64,000 nt of DNA from Pseudomonas pergaminensis (GTDB lineage Bacteria; Pseudomonadota; Gammaproteobacteria; Pseudomonadales; Pseudomonadaceae). The position numbers and the translations under genes were made by a program. The notes beneath the pieces are model-generated. The model did not search any database. It was not told where the DNA came from and worked only from the letters and a program-made list of their open reading frames with translations. Of this stretch, positions 7,498-15,301 are shown one piece after another; the stretch's first letter is position 1, and each line of letters opens with the position of its first letter. The stretch is from positions 1,612,001 to 1,676,000 of the forward strand of contig NZ_CP078013.2 of the NCBI RefSeq assembly GCF_024112395.2, written 5' to 3'.

Positions 7498-9786
7498 ATG
7501 ACTTCTATTACTTCCCATCGTTTTCGCTTGTCGCGTTTATCGTCAATCATCAAACTCATGGCGGTTGCCCCGCTCTACTTACTGAGCGAGCAAGCACTCT
7601 CCGCGGTCGTCGTAGACGGTAATGTCGGTAGCGGCAAACATGACGTCTATCCCGGTACAGGCGCTACCGATTACATTGCCCAGAACGGTGCGACGCTCAC
7701 TGTCCACGACGGCGCGACGGTCAAGGAAATCCGGGCTACGACCGGCTCCAATCTGACCATGACCGGTGCCACCGTGACCTCGGCACACGCCTCCCAGGCG
7801 GCGATTACCCTGGCCAACTCGAACGCAGTCATCACCGGCACAAAGATTACCAGCCATTTCAGCGGCGGCTTGAGCGTGGCTCGCCAGCCGGGCACGACGA
7901 CTGGTTCCTACGCACAGGTCAATGGCAGCGAAGTCATCGGTGCAACCTGGGGAGCCAACGTCACCTCCCATAGCCTGCTGGAGCTGAATAACTCTACGTT
8001 GACAGGGCAAAGCCGGCAGGGCTTGGCGCTGCAGGGGGGCGCGGCGATTGCAACCGGCAGTGAAATTATAGGGGCTACCAGTGGTGTGGTAATGACGGGT
8101 GAGAGCCTGAGCGTGCCTGCAACGCCTCAATTGACCCTGGATGGTTCGCGGGTGGTTGGGCTCAATGGTCCGGCAATCAGCGTAGAGCGACCGTTCACTG
8201 CTGAAATCGACGTGCGCAATGGCTCCACCCTGGTCGGCGGCAACGGCAACATGCTCGAGCTGACGGGGGGCGGCAACGCCAACATGCGCGTCAACAACAG
8301 CGCCCTGACCGGCAACATCCAAGTGGGCACCGGCAGCGCCCTGGACCTGAGCCTCGACCACGCCATTATGAACGGCGACGTGATCAACAACGGCGGCAGC
8401 GCCAGCGTCGGCCTGAGCAACGGCTCGATCCTAACTGGCCGTCTGGAGAACGTCGACAAGCTGGCGATCAATAGCGACGCCACCTGGGTGATGGTCGACA
8501 ACCAGCAAGTGGGCGACCTGTCCCTGAGCGGCGGCAACGTCAAGTTCGGCGACCCGGGCGTGTTCTATCAACTGGACGTGGAAAACCTGTCGGGCAACGG
8601 CACCTTCATCATGACGGCGGATTTCGCCACCTTGACCGGTGACTTCCTTAACGTTACCGGGACGTCGTCGGGTGACCACAAACTGCTGATCGCCAGCAGC
8701 GGTGCCGACCCCTTGAGCGATGATCGCCTGCACGTGGTACACACCGCAGATGGCGGCGCCAAGTTCAGCCTGCTGGGTGACCGCGTGGACGTGGGGACCT
8801 ACTCCTACAGCCTGGTCAACGACAACGAAGGCAAAGACTGGCTGCTGGACCCGGACAGCAAGGTCATCAGCCCGAGTACCCACTCCGTTCTGGCTCTGGC
8901 CAACGCAGCGCCGAGCGTGCTCTACGGTGAAATGACCAACCTGCGTACCCGCATGGGGGAGTTGCGTCACAGCGATGGCAAGTCCAGCGGCTTGTGGAGC
9001 CGTACGTACGGCAACAAGTTTGAAGTGAACAACCGCGATAAAGGTGTGCAGTACAACCAGGTCCAGCGTGGCTTCACCCTGGGTGCCGACGTACCGTTGT
9101 CCGGCGGCGACGGTCAATGGCTGGCAGGCTTCCTGGCCGGTCACAGCACCTCCGACCTGGACCTGAACCGTGGCAGCAAAGCCACCGTCAACAGCTACTA
9201 CGCCGGTGGTTACGCCACGTGGCTGGACGCTGAGAGCGGCTTCTACTTCGATGGCGTGCTCAAGTTCAACCGCTTGCACAACGAGTCCAACGTGGCAATG
9301 AGTGACGGCAAGAAAGCCAAGGGCAACTATACGCAGAATGCGGTAACCGCCTCGGCCGAAGTGGGCCGCCACATCAAGCTGGACGACGGCTTCTTCGTGG
9401 AACCTTACGGCCAATTGGCCACGGCGATCATCCAGCGCCAGAGCTACGAGCTGGATAACGGCCTGCAAGCCAAGGGCGCGCGTACCGCTTCGGTGGTGGG
9501 CAAGGCCGGTGTGACCGCCGGGCGTGACATCCAACTGGACGGAGGCAGTGTGTTGCAGCCGTACTTGCGCACTGCCGTTGCCCATGAGTTCAACCAGAGC
9601 AACAAGGTGTCGGTGAACGGCAACAGCTTCAACAACGATTTGTCGGGTACCCGGGTTGAAATGGCAGCTGGTCTGGCCATGGCTGTGTCGAAGAACTGGA
9701 AGGTTCACGCCGATGTAGAGCGCAGCATGGGCAAGAGTGTTGATCAGCCGTGGGGGGTGAATGTGGGGGTGCGGTATGATTTCTAA
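7498..9786 (+). CDS. Autotransporter (type Va) with pertactin-like passenger
   Basis: A 762-residue autotransporter. A signal peptide with a hydrophobic core (LMAVAPLYLL) ends near SEQALSA at residue 36. Residues about 40-450 are a passenger rich in short Gly/Asn/Thr repeats (GATLTVHDGATV, GSNLTMTGATV), typical of a right-handed beta-helix. Residues about 490-762 are the outer-membrane barrel, starting at LWSRTYGNKFEV and ending in the signature VGVRYDF with terminal Phe. No protease catalytic triad is evident in the passenger, so an adhesin or surface protein is likely. CTGAGG lies about 10 bp upstream of the ATG, and a strong terminator follows. Its upstream region lacks the Ig-locus palindrome. 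Confidence 0.92.
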   Translation: MTSITSHRFRLSRLSSIIKLMAVAPLYLLSEQALSAVVVDGNVGSGKHDVYPGTGATDYIAQNGATLTVHDGATVKEIRATTGSNLTMTGATVTSAHASQAAITLANSNAVITGTKITSHFSGGLSVARQPGTTTGSYAQVNGSEVIGATWGANVTSHSLLELNNSTLTGQSRQGLALQGGAAIATGSEIIGATSGVVMTGESLSVPATPQLTLDGSRVVGLNGPAISVERPFTAEIDVRNGSTLVGGNGNMLELTGGGNANMRVNNSALTGNIQVGTGSALDLSLDHAIMNGDVINNGGSASVGLSNGSILTGRLENVDKLAINSDATWVMVDNQQVGDLSLSGGNVKFGDPGVFYQLDVENLSGNGTFIMTADFATLTGDFLNVTGTSSGDHKLLIASSGADPLSDDRLHVVHTADGGAKFSLLGDRVDVGTYSYSLVNDNEGKDWLLDPDSKVISPSTHSVLALANAAPSVLYGEMTNLRTRMGELRHSDGKSSGLWSRTYGNKFEVNNRDKGVQYNQVQRGFTLGADVPLSGGDGQWLAGFLAGHSTSDLDLNRGSKATVNSYYAGGYATWLDAESGFYFDGVLKFNRLHNESNVAMSDGKKAKGNYTQNAVTASAEVGRHIKLDDGFFVEPYGQLATAIIQRQSYELDNGLQAKGARTASVVGKAGVTAGRDIQLDGGSVLQPYLRTAVAHEFNQSNKVSVNGNSFNNDLSGTRVEMAAGLAMAVSKNWKVHADVERSMGKSVDQPWGVNVGVRYDF

Positions 9787-9810
9787 GTTTGCATAAAATC
9801 AGCACCTATT

Positions 9811-9845
9811 AAAAAGCCCCGTATCCTTGATACGGGGCTTTTTTA
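9811..9845. terminator. Rho-independent terminator, autotransporter
   Basis: AAAAAGCCCCGTATC, loop CTT, GATACGGGGCTTTTTT. The stem is perfect and T-runs occur on both strands, so it may also serve the convergent Ig-like gene. Confidence 0.92.
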
Positions 9846-9922
9846 CAGGCTTCAATTTAAAGTTGAAGCTTAAGCCGGCCTATCATCTGGTTTGGTCCAT
9901 CGTTGTTGTATGCAAGCCTGCG

Positions 9923-10459
9923 CTACGAGATAACGACAGACTGATTATTGCCCGCACCCCACGCATCCCAACTCAAGCCTGAGCCACTCACCACTTCGAC
10001 TATGTGGTAAACGTTAGGTTGGCCGGCTGTTGGGTGTACAGTCCAGTAATAACCGCTTAGTGGAAATGCGCTACCGAATCTAGAATACAGCGAGGAGAAT
10101 TCACTGATTGTGGGCAACCGTCCGCTGGCATTGGCATTCGCCCATGGCAATATACCAATGTACGTAAGGGTTGAGTAAGACCCCGAAACCTGAATCTGGT
10201 AGGTTGCCGTCTGAGGTGGTTGCGAACTGTCCTCCACTCTGATGGTAGCAGTACCAGCGCCATTGATTGTGACTTGCCCCGTCGTGAGCGCAATAATGAC
10301 TGCATTGCTATTGGTGCTGTAGTACCTATAGGGCGGTTTGCCGCCTGAAGCCGTGCGAGTGGTGAGGCCATAGGCTCTTTCGTTGATGCCAAAGTTTTTA
10401 AGCAGCCACCCGCCGAGGTTCACGTTTATTGCTGTACTTGGGATAGTCAGCGGTGGCAC
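9923..10459 (-). CDS. BIG2-like plus lectin-like tip module, in frame behind an amber codon
   Basis: 178 codons from a GTG at 10459, in the same frame as the large gene that ends 12 bp upstream at a TAG. Residues 1-95 form an Ig-like BIG2-type domain (TGQVTINGAGTATIRVED). Residues 96-178 carry WANANASGRLPTISEFSSL, then YYWTVHP and a final WDAWGAGNNQS. The W-A-A-S-GRLPT pattern resembles C-type-lectin-like tips of intimin/invasin-type adhesins (inference). No good ribosome site precedes the GTG. It is best read as the detached C-terminus of the 10472 gene, reached only by readthrough or weak reinitiation; a genuine separate small gene is the alternative. Confidence 0.6.
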   Translation of the reverse strand: MPPLTIPSTAINVNLGGWLLKNFGINERAYGLTTRTASGGKPPYRYYSTNSNAVIIALTTGQVTINGAGTATIRVEDSSQPPQTATYQIQVSGSYSTLTYIGILPWANANASGRLPTISEFSSLYSRFGSAFPLSGYYWTVHPTAGQPNVYHIVEVVSGSGLSWDAWGAGNNQSVVIS

Positions 10460-10471
10460 CGAGCTTAGGGT

Positions 10472-13201
10472 CTAGGTCCTGGGAGTCAAAGCTATCGCTC
10501 CGCTTTCAAGGCCAGTCCCATTCAAGACAACCTTGGCCCTAACAGTCAGGGAGCTGCCATTGGGTTTTGTCTTGAGGTAATCACCTGGGATCAGGTCCAG
10601 AGTACGGCCCGCTGTGAACTCGGATGGGGTGACAACCAGGCCGTCACGCAACGTCAGGTCGCCGGCTGAGTTTTCCAGTTCAATGAATACCGGTTGTCCC
10701 GCCTTGAAGAATGGCCATGGGTCGATTTTCACGTTGTTGGCGGTGTTCACGTTAATTGAAGTGCCATTCGCCTCAGGTACTGAAACGATGTCCAGCGTAC
10801 TAGATGGTAATGCCGTGACCCTGAGCGTCAGGATGGCTGACGTAACAGGGGGGCCATTGCGCATAACCGTGAAAAACACCTGGCAGAAACTCCCCAAGTA
10901 AGCGGCCACGAAATCACTCAGGATGGGGAAAGAAATGTAATCCACACCTGCGTCAGGCACACCAGGTTTGGACGGGATGACGGGTTCGCCCAGGCCAGGC
11001 ATACCCACAATATGAACAGTTACATCATCGGTGGGTAACAAGTCGGTAGCAGGCACCTGGATGGTGACGATGGTGGGCGACGGCGGCCGTACATGCAGTG
11101 GGTTCATCTCGGCTTCGGTAGGCGAAATGACCGTCGCCTCCAGCACCTTGGGTGGCGTAGGGAGCTTCAACGCCATGCCGACATTGATAACCAGGTCTCG
11201 TGAAAACAGATTAGCGGCACCTGGTGCGGGAATGACCTCGTAGTACAACCTCATCGTGCTGTTCAGGTTGGCTGTTACGATCCGTCGTGGAACGGTAAAC
11301 GGCACGACTGAACCCTCCCAGTTGTCGTCCACTTTGAACCAGTTGCTTGTAAAGCTACCTCCTGGCTGAGTGCCAATGGCGAACAGCCGTATCTGGGCCC
11401 CTTCGACAATTACCGGATGGGGGTCAACGCGTACGTTGAGGTTTGCCAGGCTGAAGGCGGGGTCGAACGTGTAGTCGGGATGTATTGCCTGCAATGTCCA
11501 CGGTGGTGGTAGTACCGCTTGTGCATCGCCGACCGGTACAGTGACCGACTTCGATGCGGGTCGCTGGGCAGCGCCATTGATCTCGTAGTACGCAACGAAG
11601 TAGCCACCGTTCAGTGCGGCGAAGAAGGGGTTTTCCAAGAGGAACGTCAGATCGCCAGTGCCGGCCATGTCTGTATACGTTGCGTACACCGGTCTTCCAT
11701 CAGCCGTCAGGCCCGTCACGATGAGGTCAACGCGGTCATTCGGTAACTGGCCGAAATAACGCGGAACCACAATTCTCACCGGGTTGGTATTGGCTGGTAA
11801 GGCGCCCTCGTCGAGGTCCAACACGACCGGAGCTTTGAGACCGTCCTCAACGGGTTCACCATCGATAGCGTACAACACACCTTCTGACGGGCGATCAGCG
11901 ACGCCTGGTCGAACCCGTTTGTAGGTGATCAGAATCAGGCCGCCCGATAGCAGTAAGAGAAAATCCAGCGCCAAGGGAATGTACACACGGATCGGTGTGA
12001 TCGCGGTGACTGGATACTCGATGATATTTTCGGAGGTGGTGCCATCTGCGGCAAGCCCTCTAACCGTAATGATCACCGTATCGTCGGGGAGGTAGCCTTG
12101 GTTGCGGATCAGCAGTTCCAGCGGCGTATCGACTACAAGATATCGCGTGTCGATAAAGTCCAGATCGCGTACTGGGTCGTAATAGGATTCGGATGCAAAT
12201 AACGCTTTCAGCAGCGGCTCGGTCGAAGCACCGGAGTCCACTTGTATCAGCCGAGGCGGTGAGGCCCCGGGGGATGGGTTGCCGACCTTGTCCAGCACAT
12301 TCCATTCGGCTAACCGAAAGCCGTCGGGCACTTGGCTCCAAAAACCGAAATACAGGGTAAATTTGATGGGGGCATTGCTAGCGGCTTCAAAAGCGGTGAC
12401 CGTATGACTTTCTGTTGCACCGCCGATACTCACGGTGATGACATCATGTTCCTTGCGCCAGTGAACTTGCGGCAATGACCTGTCCAGCGGGTAGTTGGCG
12501 ATTTCTACCTCGGTACCGAGCTGCATCTGAGCCTGAGTAACGAGACCAAAATTTTCGATCAACGGGTCGGTAAACTTCAACACTGCCATGTTTTCGTTGT
12601 AGGGCTTGCCGAAGGTAGGAAATGGGCTGACCGGTAGTTGGCGATCAACGAAAATATTAAAGAGCTCGGACGGCACGGGGTTGCCACCCTCCGGCGTTAC
12701 AAAGGCCTCTATCGTATTGTTTGCCTGGTCGAAAAAGCGACTGCTGTTGATGAACAGGACGATCGCTTTGCCCTTGGAGGCTTCATCGTCGGTGACAGTG
12801 TGGAATGCAACTTGTGTCCCGTTGACCATGAGGCTGATGAAATCGTGCTCTTTTTGGTCCAGGTATGCATTTACGATGCAGATCACACCAAATTGGTTGA
12901 CTATCAAGGCTGCAGCATTGAGCCCACCGTCGTGGCCCGGAACAGGGTTCCAAAGTGTGGGGAAGTACAAGGGCAAAACGGAGAAGGGCGTGTTGATAAA
13001 AGCCTTGTCATTCAAGATCGCCCCGGCGGGCGGTGGAGACGTGAAGCCTTCGCGTCGATAAAGGTTAGGTGGCAGCCCACCCGACACTTGGCTACGGACT
13101 TTGACTAGTTGGTTTCTCGCTACGTTGCGAGAGCTTGCAGACAAGGCTGGAACACTGGATTCCTCATCATTACTGGGTTCAGGGTTTTGGTCGTAGGTCA
13201 T
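10472..13201 (-). CDS. Ig-like repeat protein, large, probably truncated by an in-frame amber stop
   Basis: A 909-residue protein starting MTYDQNPEPSNDEESSVPAL. AGGA lies 8 bp before this ATG at 13201; upstream in-frame starts at 13210 and 13276 are less likely. There is no Sec signal. It is built of about eight beta-rich repeats of roughly 100 residues (LPNDRVDLIVTGLTADGRPV, LPDDTVIITVRGLAADGTT), related in pattern to the proteins at 3071 and 5333. The stop TAG (10474-10472) is followed in the same frame, after four codons, by the BIG2/lectin-like module at 9923-10459. The short relative at 14105 has the same leader joined to the same module, so the ancestral protein probably ended in that tip. 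Confidence 0.75.
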   Translation of the reverse strand: MTYDQNPEPSNDEESSVPALSASSRNVARNQLVKVRSQVSGGLPPNLYRREGFTSPPPAGAILNDKAFINTPFSVLPLYFPTLWNPVPGHDGGLNAAALIVNQFGVICIVNAYLDQKEHDFISLMVNGTQVAFHTVTDDEASKGKAIVLFINSSRFFDQANNTIEAFVTPEGGNPVPSELFNIFVDRQLPVSPFPTFGKPYNENMAVLKFTDPLIENFGLVTQAQMQLGTEVEIANYPLDRSLPQVHWRKEHDVITVSIGGATESHTVTAFEAASNAPIKFTLYFGFWSQVPDGFRLAEWNVLDKVGNPSPGASPPRLIQVDSGASTEPLLKALFASESYYDPVRDLDFIDTRYLVVDTPLELLIRNQGYLPDDTVIITVRGLAADGTTSENIIEYPVTAITPIRVYIPLALDFLLLLSGGLILITYKRVRPGVADRPSEGVLYAIDGEPVEDGLKAPVVLDLDEGALPANTNPVRIVVPRYFGQLPNDRVDLIVTGLTADGRPVYATYTDMAGTGDLTFLLENPFFAALNGGYFVAYYEINGAAQRPASKSVTVPVGDAQAVLPPPWTLQAIHPDYTFDPAFSLANLNVRVDPHPVIVEGAQIRLFAIGTQPGGSFTSNWFKVDDNWEGSVVPFTVPRRIVTANLNSTMRLYYEVIPAPGAANLFSRDLVINVGMALKLPTPPKVLEATVISPTEAEMNPLHVRPPSPTIVTIQVPATDLLPTDDVTVHIVGMPGLGEPVIPSKPGVPDAGVDYISFPILSDFVAAYLGSFCQVFFTVMRNGPPVTSAILTLRVTALPSSTLDIVSVPEANGTSINVNTANNVKIDPWPFFKAGQPVFIELENSAGDLTLRDGLVVTPSEFTAGRTLDLIPGDYLKTKPNGSSLTVRAKVVLNGTGLESGAIALTPRT

Positions 13202-13323
13202 GATCGGCATCCTGTTAGATAGAATCGAAGCGATCTGAAGCCTGATGGGGCGTCGACAGTCGCAGGCTCGATTCAACGCCTGCGGTCGCTGGCCGACTAG
13301 CTGTGAAAAATGACAGTGCCGAC
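13199..13323 (-). repeat. Direct repeat A: promoter and first codons of the large Ig gene
   Basis: About 125 bp covering the start codon, leader and palindrome, repeated with roughly 80% identity at 14103-14231. It includes a 26-bp identical block (13254-13279 versus 14162-14187). It shows that the large gene and the short pseudogene arose from a duplicated promoter-start unit. Confidence 0.85.
13301..13316 (-). promoter_or_regulatory. Shared Ig-locus palindrome, copy 3
   Basis: Read on the minus strand: CTGTCATTTTTCACAG, ending 99 bp upstream of the start at 13201. A GTTGAAT box follows 23 bp downstream (13277-13271), comparable with the boxes after copies 1 and 2. Confidence 0.55.
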
Positions 13324-13520
13324 GAGTGGCACTAACTAGCTATAGCAGCACGAGGGCCACTGTTTCAGAGCACATGTTTGCCACATGCTCGTTGGACGTG
13401 GCCCAAAACTGCACGCTTATCATGGGCATGGACTTCTCCACGCTCTAATGCTTGATTTTGAGTCGACCTCAAAACTGAATGGGCCGACTGTTCGAAATTA
13501 TTTCCGTACGAATGCGTACA
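13324..13520. other. Intergenic stretch within a 319-bp gene-free interval, no gene seen
   Basis: Between repeat A and the end of the short pseudogene. There is no plausible coding frame with a ribosome site, no terminator and no clear repeat. The reading frame running from 13385 to 13600 has no family pattern and overlaps the pseudogene end. Confidence 0.5.
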
Positions 13521-14105
13521 CTACAAGACAGTCAACACAAGCAGAGACGCAGAGCCGGCAGACCACGTGTCCCAGCCTGTGCCCTGACCGCCTGGCATAA
13601 AAACACTGTGGTAAACATCGGGCTGATCTTTTTGTGGGTGGACAGTCCAGGCCAGACCATTTACAGGGAATCCAGGGCCGAATCTTGAAACCAGCGAGAT
13701 GAATTGACCGATTGTGAGCAATTGCCCGCTTTTATTCGCGTCCTTCCAGTTCATGGAACCAAGGTACTCGAGAGTCTGGTGCTCCCCCGTTACCTGAATT
13801 TCATAGCTGGCTGTCTGCGGCGGCTGCGACTGGTCTTTCACCGTGATGATGGCGGTGCCCTCGGAGTTGATATTGACTTGTCCTGTCGAGGCATTCACCG
13901 ATACGGCGCTGGAGTTACTGGAGTATCCATAACCCGGGTTACCGCCACTGGCGACGCGTGTTGACGGGAGATAAGCACGCTAGTTGTTGGGAAATCCTTT
14001 CGCCAGCAGCCAACCGTCAAGTTCAATTACCCTTGTATCGCCTGGAATGGTCAATTCTGACAATTCCTGAGCACTACTAGGTTTAGCGTTTTGATCGTCA
14101 GTCAT
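13521..14105 (-). pseudogene. Short Ig-locus relative: leader joined to tip module, broken by amber codon
   Basis: Reading from ATG 14105 gives MTDDQNAKPSSAQELSELTI, matching the leader of the 13201 gene, then jumps straight into the BIG2 domain (GWLLAKGFPNN). Codon 42 is TAG (13982-13980) exactly where the neighbouring copy has Glu in NERAY. After the stop the frame continues intact to 13521: RAYLPSTRVASGG ... TGQVNINSEGTAIITVKD ... WKDANKSGQLLTIGQF ... TGWDTWSAGSAS. Compared with the 13201 gene about 880 codons are missing. AGGA in front of the start is changed to ATGA, so the ribosome site is also lost. It is a decayed or deliberately silenced copy. Confidence 0.8.
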
Positions 14106-14231
14106 GATAGGCATCATGTTAGTTGGATAGAATCGACGCGACCTGACGCCCGACGGGGCGCCGACAGTCGCAGGCTCGATTCAACGCTCGTTGACGTTTG
14201 CCGACTAGCTGTGAAAGTTGACAGTGCCGAC
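14103..14231 (-). repeat. Direct repeat B: promoter and first codons of the short copy
   Basis: Partner of 13199-13323, same orientation. The palindrome and -10-like box are retained, but the ribosome site has diverged. Confidence 0.85.
14209..14224 (-). promoter_or_regulatory. Shared Ig-locus palindrome, copy 4
   Basis: Read on the minus strand: CTGTCAACTTTCACAG, ending 103 bp upstream of the pseudogene start, with GTTGAAT at the same spacing as in copy 3. Confidence 0.55.
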
Positions 14232-14272
14232 AAACGGTAATGAGAGGGGCGGAGCTTGCCATCGCAGAAGAG

Positions 14273-15301
14273 TTAAGACGGGCGGTTCCAATGCCTGAAC
14301 AACGGCTCCGCCAAAAACAACACGAACAACAACCGCATCACTTGCATCGCCGTCACCAACGGTACCGACAGTTGTAGGATCTCGGCCGTAAGGCTCATCT
14401 CTGCAATACCGCCGGGCATCATGCCCAGGGTCAACGAGCGCAGGTCCAGGTGAGTCAGCGCACTCAGCCCCACGGCCGCCAATGTCGCCAGCGCCATGGT
14501 CAACGCCGTGCCGATCAAAGTACGGCCCATGAACGACGGCGCCCGACGAAAGAACTGCCGGTTGAAGTGGCAACCCAAGCCACTGCCGATCAACCACTGA
14601 CCGATCTGGCTGCCGCCATCGGGCAGGCCGATATGCAGGTCCCAGACCACGCTGGCCGTCGCACTCACCAGCAACGGCCCGAACAACCAAGGGTTCGGCT
14701 GGCGCAAGCGCTGCCAACCCCAGGCGACCAAGGCGCCCAGCGGAAACAGCGCCAGAAGCCACGGCCAACTCACCGGCGCCGGATGAAACTGCGGCGCGCC
14801 GCCACCCAGCAAGTACTTGAAGATCGCCGGCACACACAGCACCACCACCAATACCCGCAGACTCTGCCCCGCCGCGACCCGGCTGAGCACCGCGCCATTG
14901 CGGGCGCCGAGGTTGACCATCTCACCGGAACCGCCAGGCATGCTGGAGAAAAACGCGGTGGCGCGGTCTTCACCGCTGCGGCGCATCAGCCACACGCCGA
15001 CCACGCTCGACAGGCTGGTGACCAGCGCGCCGACGAAGATCAGCCCGAAGTGGCTCATTACCTGCTCAATCACCACCGGGGTGAAGTGCAGTCCGATCCC
15101 GATCCCCACCACCCATTGGCCGCATTTGCGCCCGCCGGGAATCTCCGCCAACTGCCACGGCGTGAGGCAGCGCACCAGGATAATCGCCAGCAACGAGCCG
15201 ACCATGTACGGCAAAGGCCAGCCGACGAGGCTGGCCAGGTAACCGCCGGCCAGGCCGACCAGCGGTGTTCCCCACCAATGTTTAAAGGTGACCTCAGACA
15301 T
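14273..15301 (-). CDS. AbrB family membrane protein (ammonia monooxygenase regulator-like)
   Basis: A 342-residue integral membrane protein with about ten hydrophobic segments in two homologous halves. The repeated motif MPGG (SSMPGGSGEMVNLGARNGA in the first half, LGMMPGGIAEMSLTAEILQL in the second) identifies the AidB/AbrB-type family annotated as putative ammonia monooxygenase; real substrates are unknown. The start ATG at 15301 overlaps the tctA stop by 8 bases (ATGTCTGA), so it is translationally coupled to the tricarboxylate transporter. This suggests an accessory role in organic-acid transport or export. Confidence 0.85.
   Translation of the reverse strand: MSEVTFKHWWGTPLVGLAGGYLASLVGWPLPYMVGSLLAIILVRCLTPWQLAEIPGGRKCGQWVVGIGIGLHFTPVVIEQVMSHFGLIFVGALVTSLSSVVGVWLMRRSGEDRATAFFSSMPGGSGEMVNLGARNGAVLSRVAAGQSLRVLVVVLCVPAIFKYLLGGGAPQFHPAPVSWPWLLALFPLGALVAWGWQRLRQPNPWLFGPLLVSATASVVWDLHIGLPDGGSQIGQWLIGSGLGCHFNRQFFRRAPSFMGRTLIGTALTMALATLAAVGLSALTHLDLRSLTLGMMPGGIAEMSLTAEILQLSVPLVTAMQVMRLLFVLFLAEPLFRHWNRPS

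Noticed and set aside
7398..7622. 74-codon frame overlapping the autotransporter start
   Set aside because: Different frame from the signal peptide and no supporting motif.
8431..9708. Minus-strand frame of 425 codons opposite the autotransporter barrel
   Set aside because: No ribosome site or domain pattern; the sense strand encodes a complete barrel ending in Phe.
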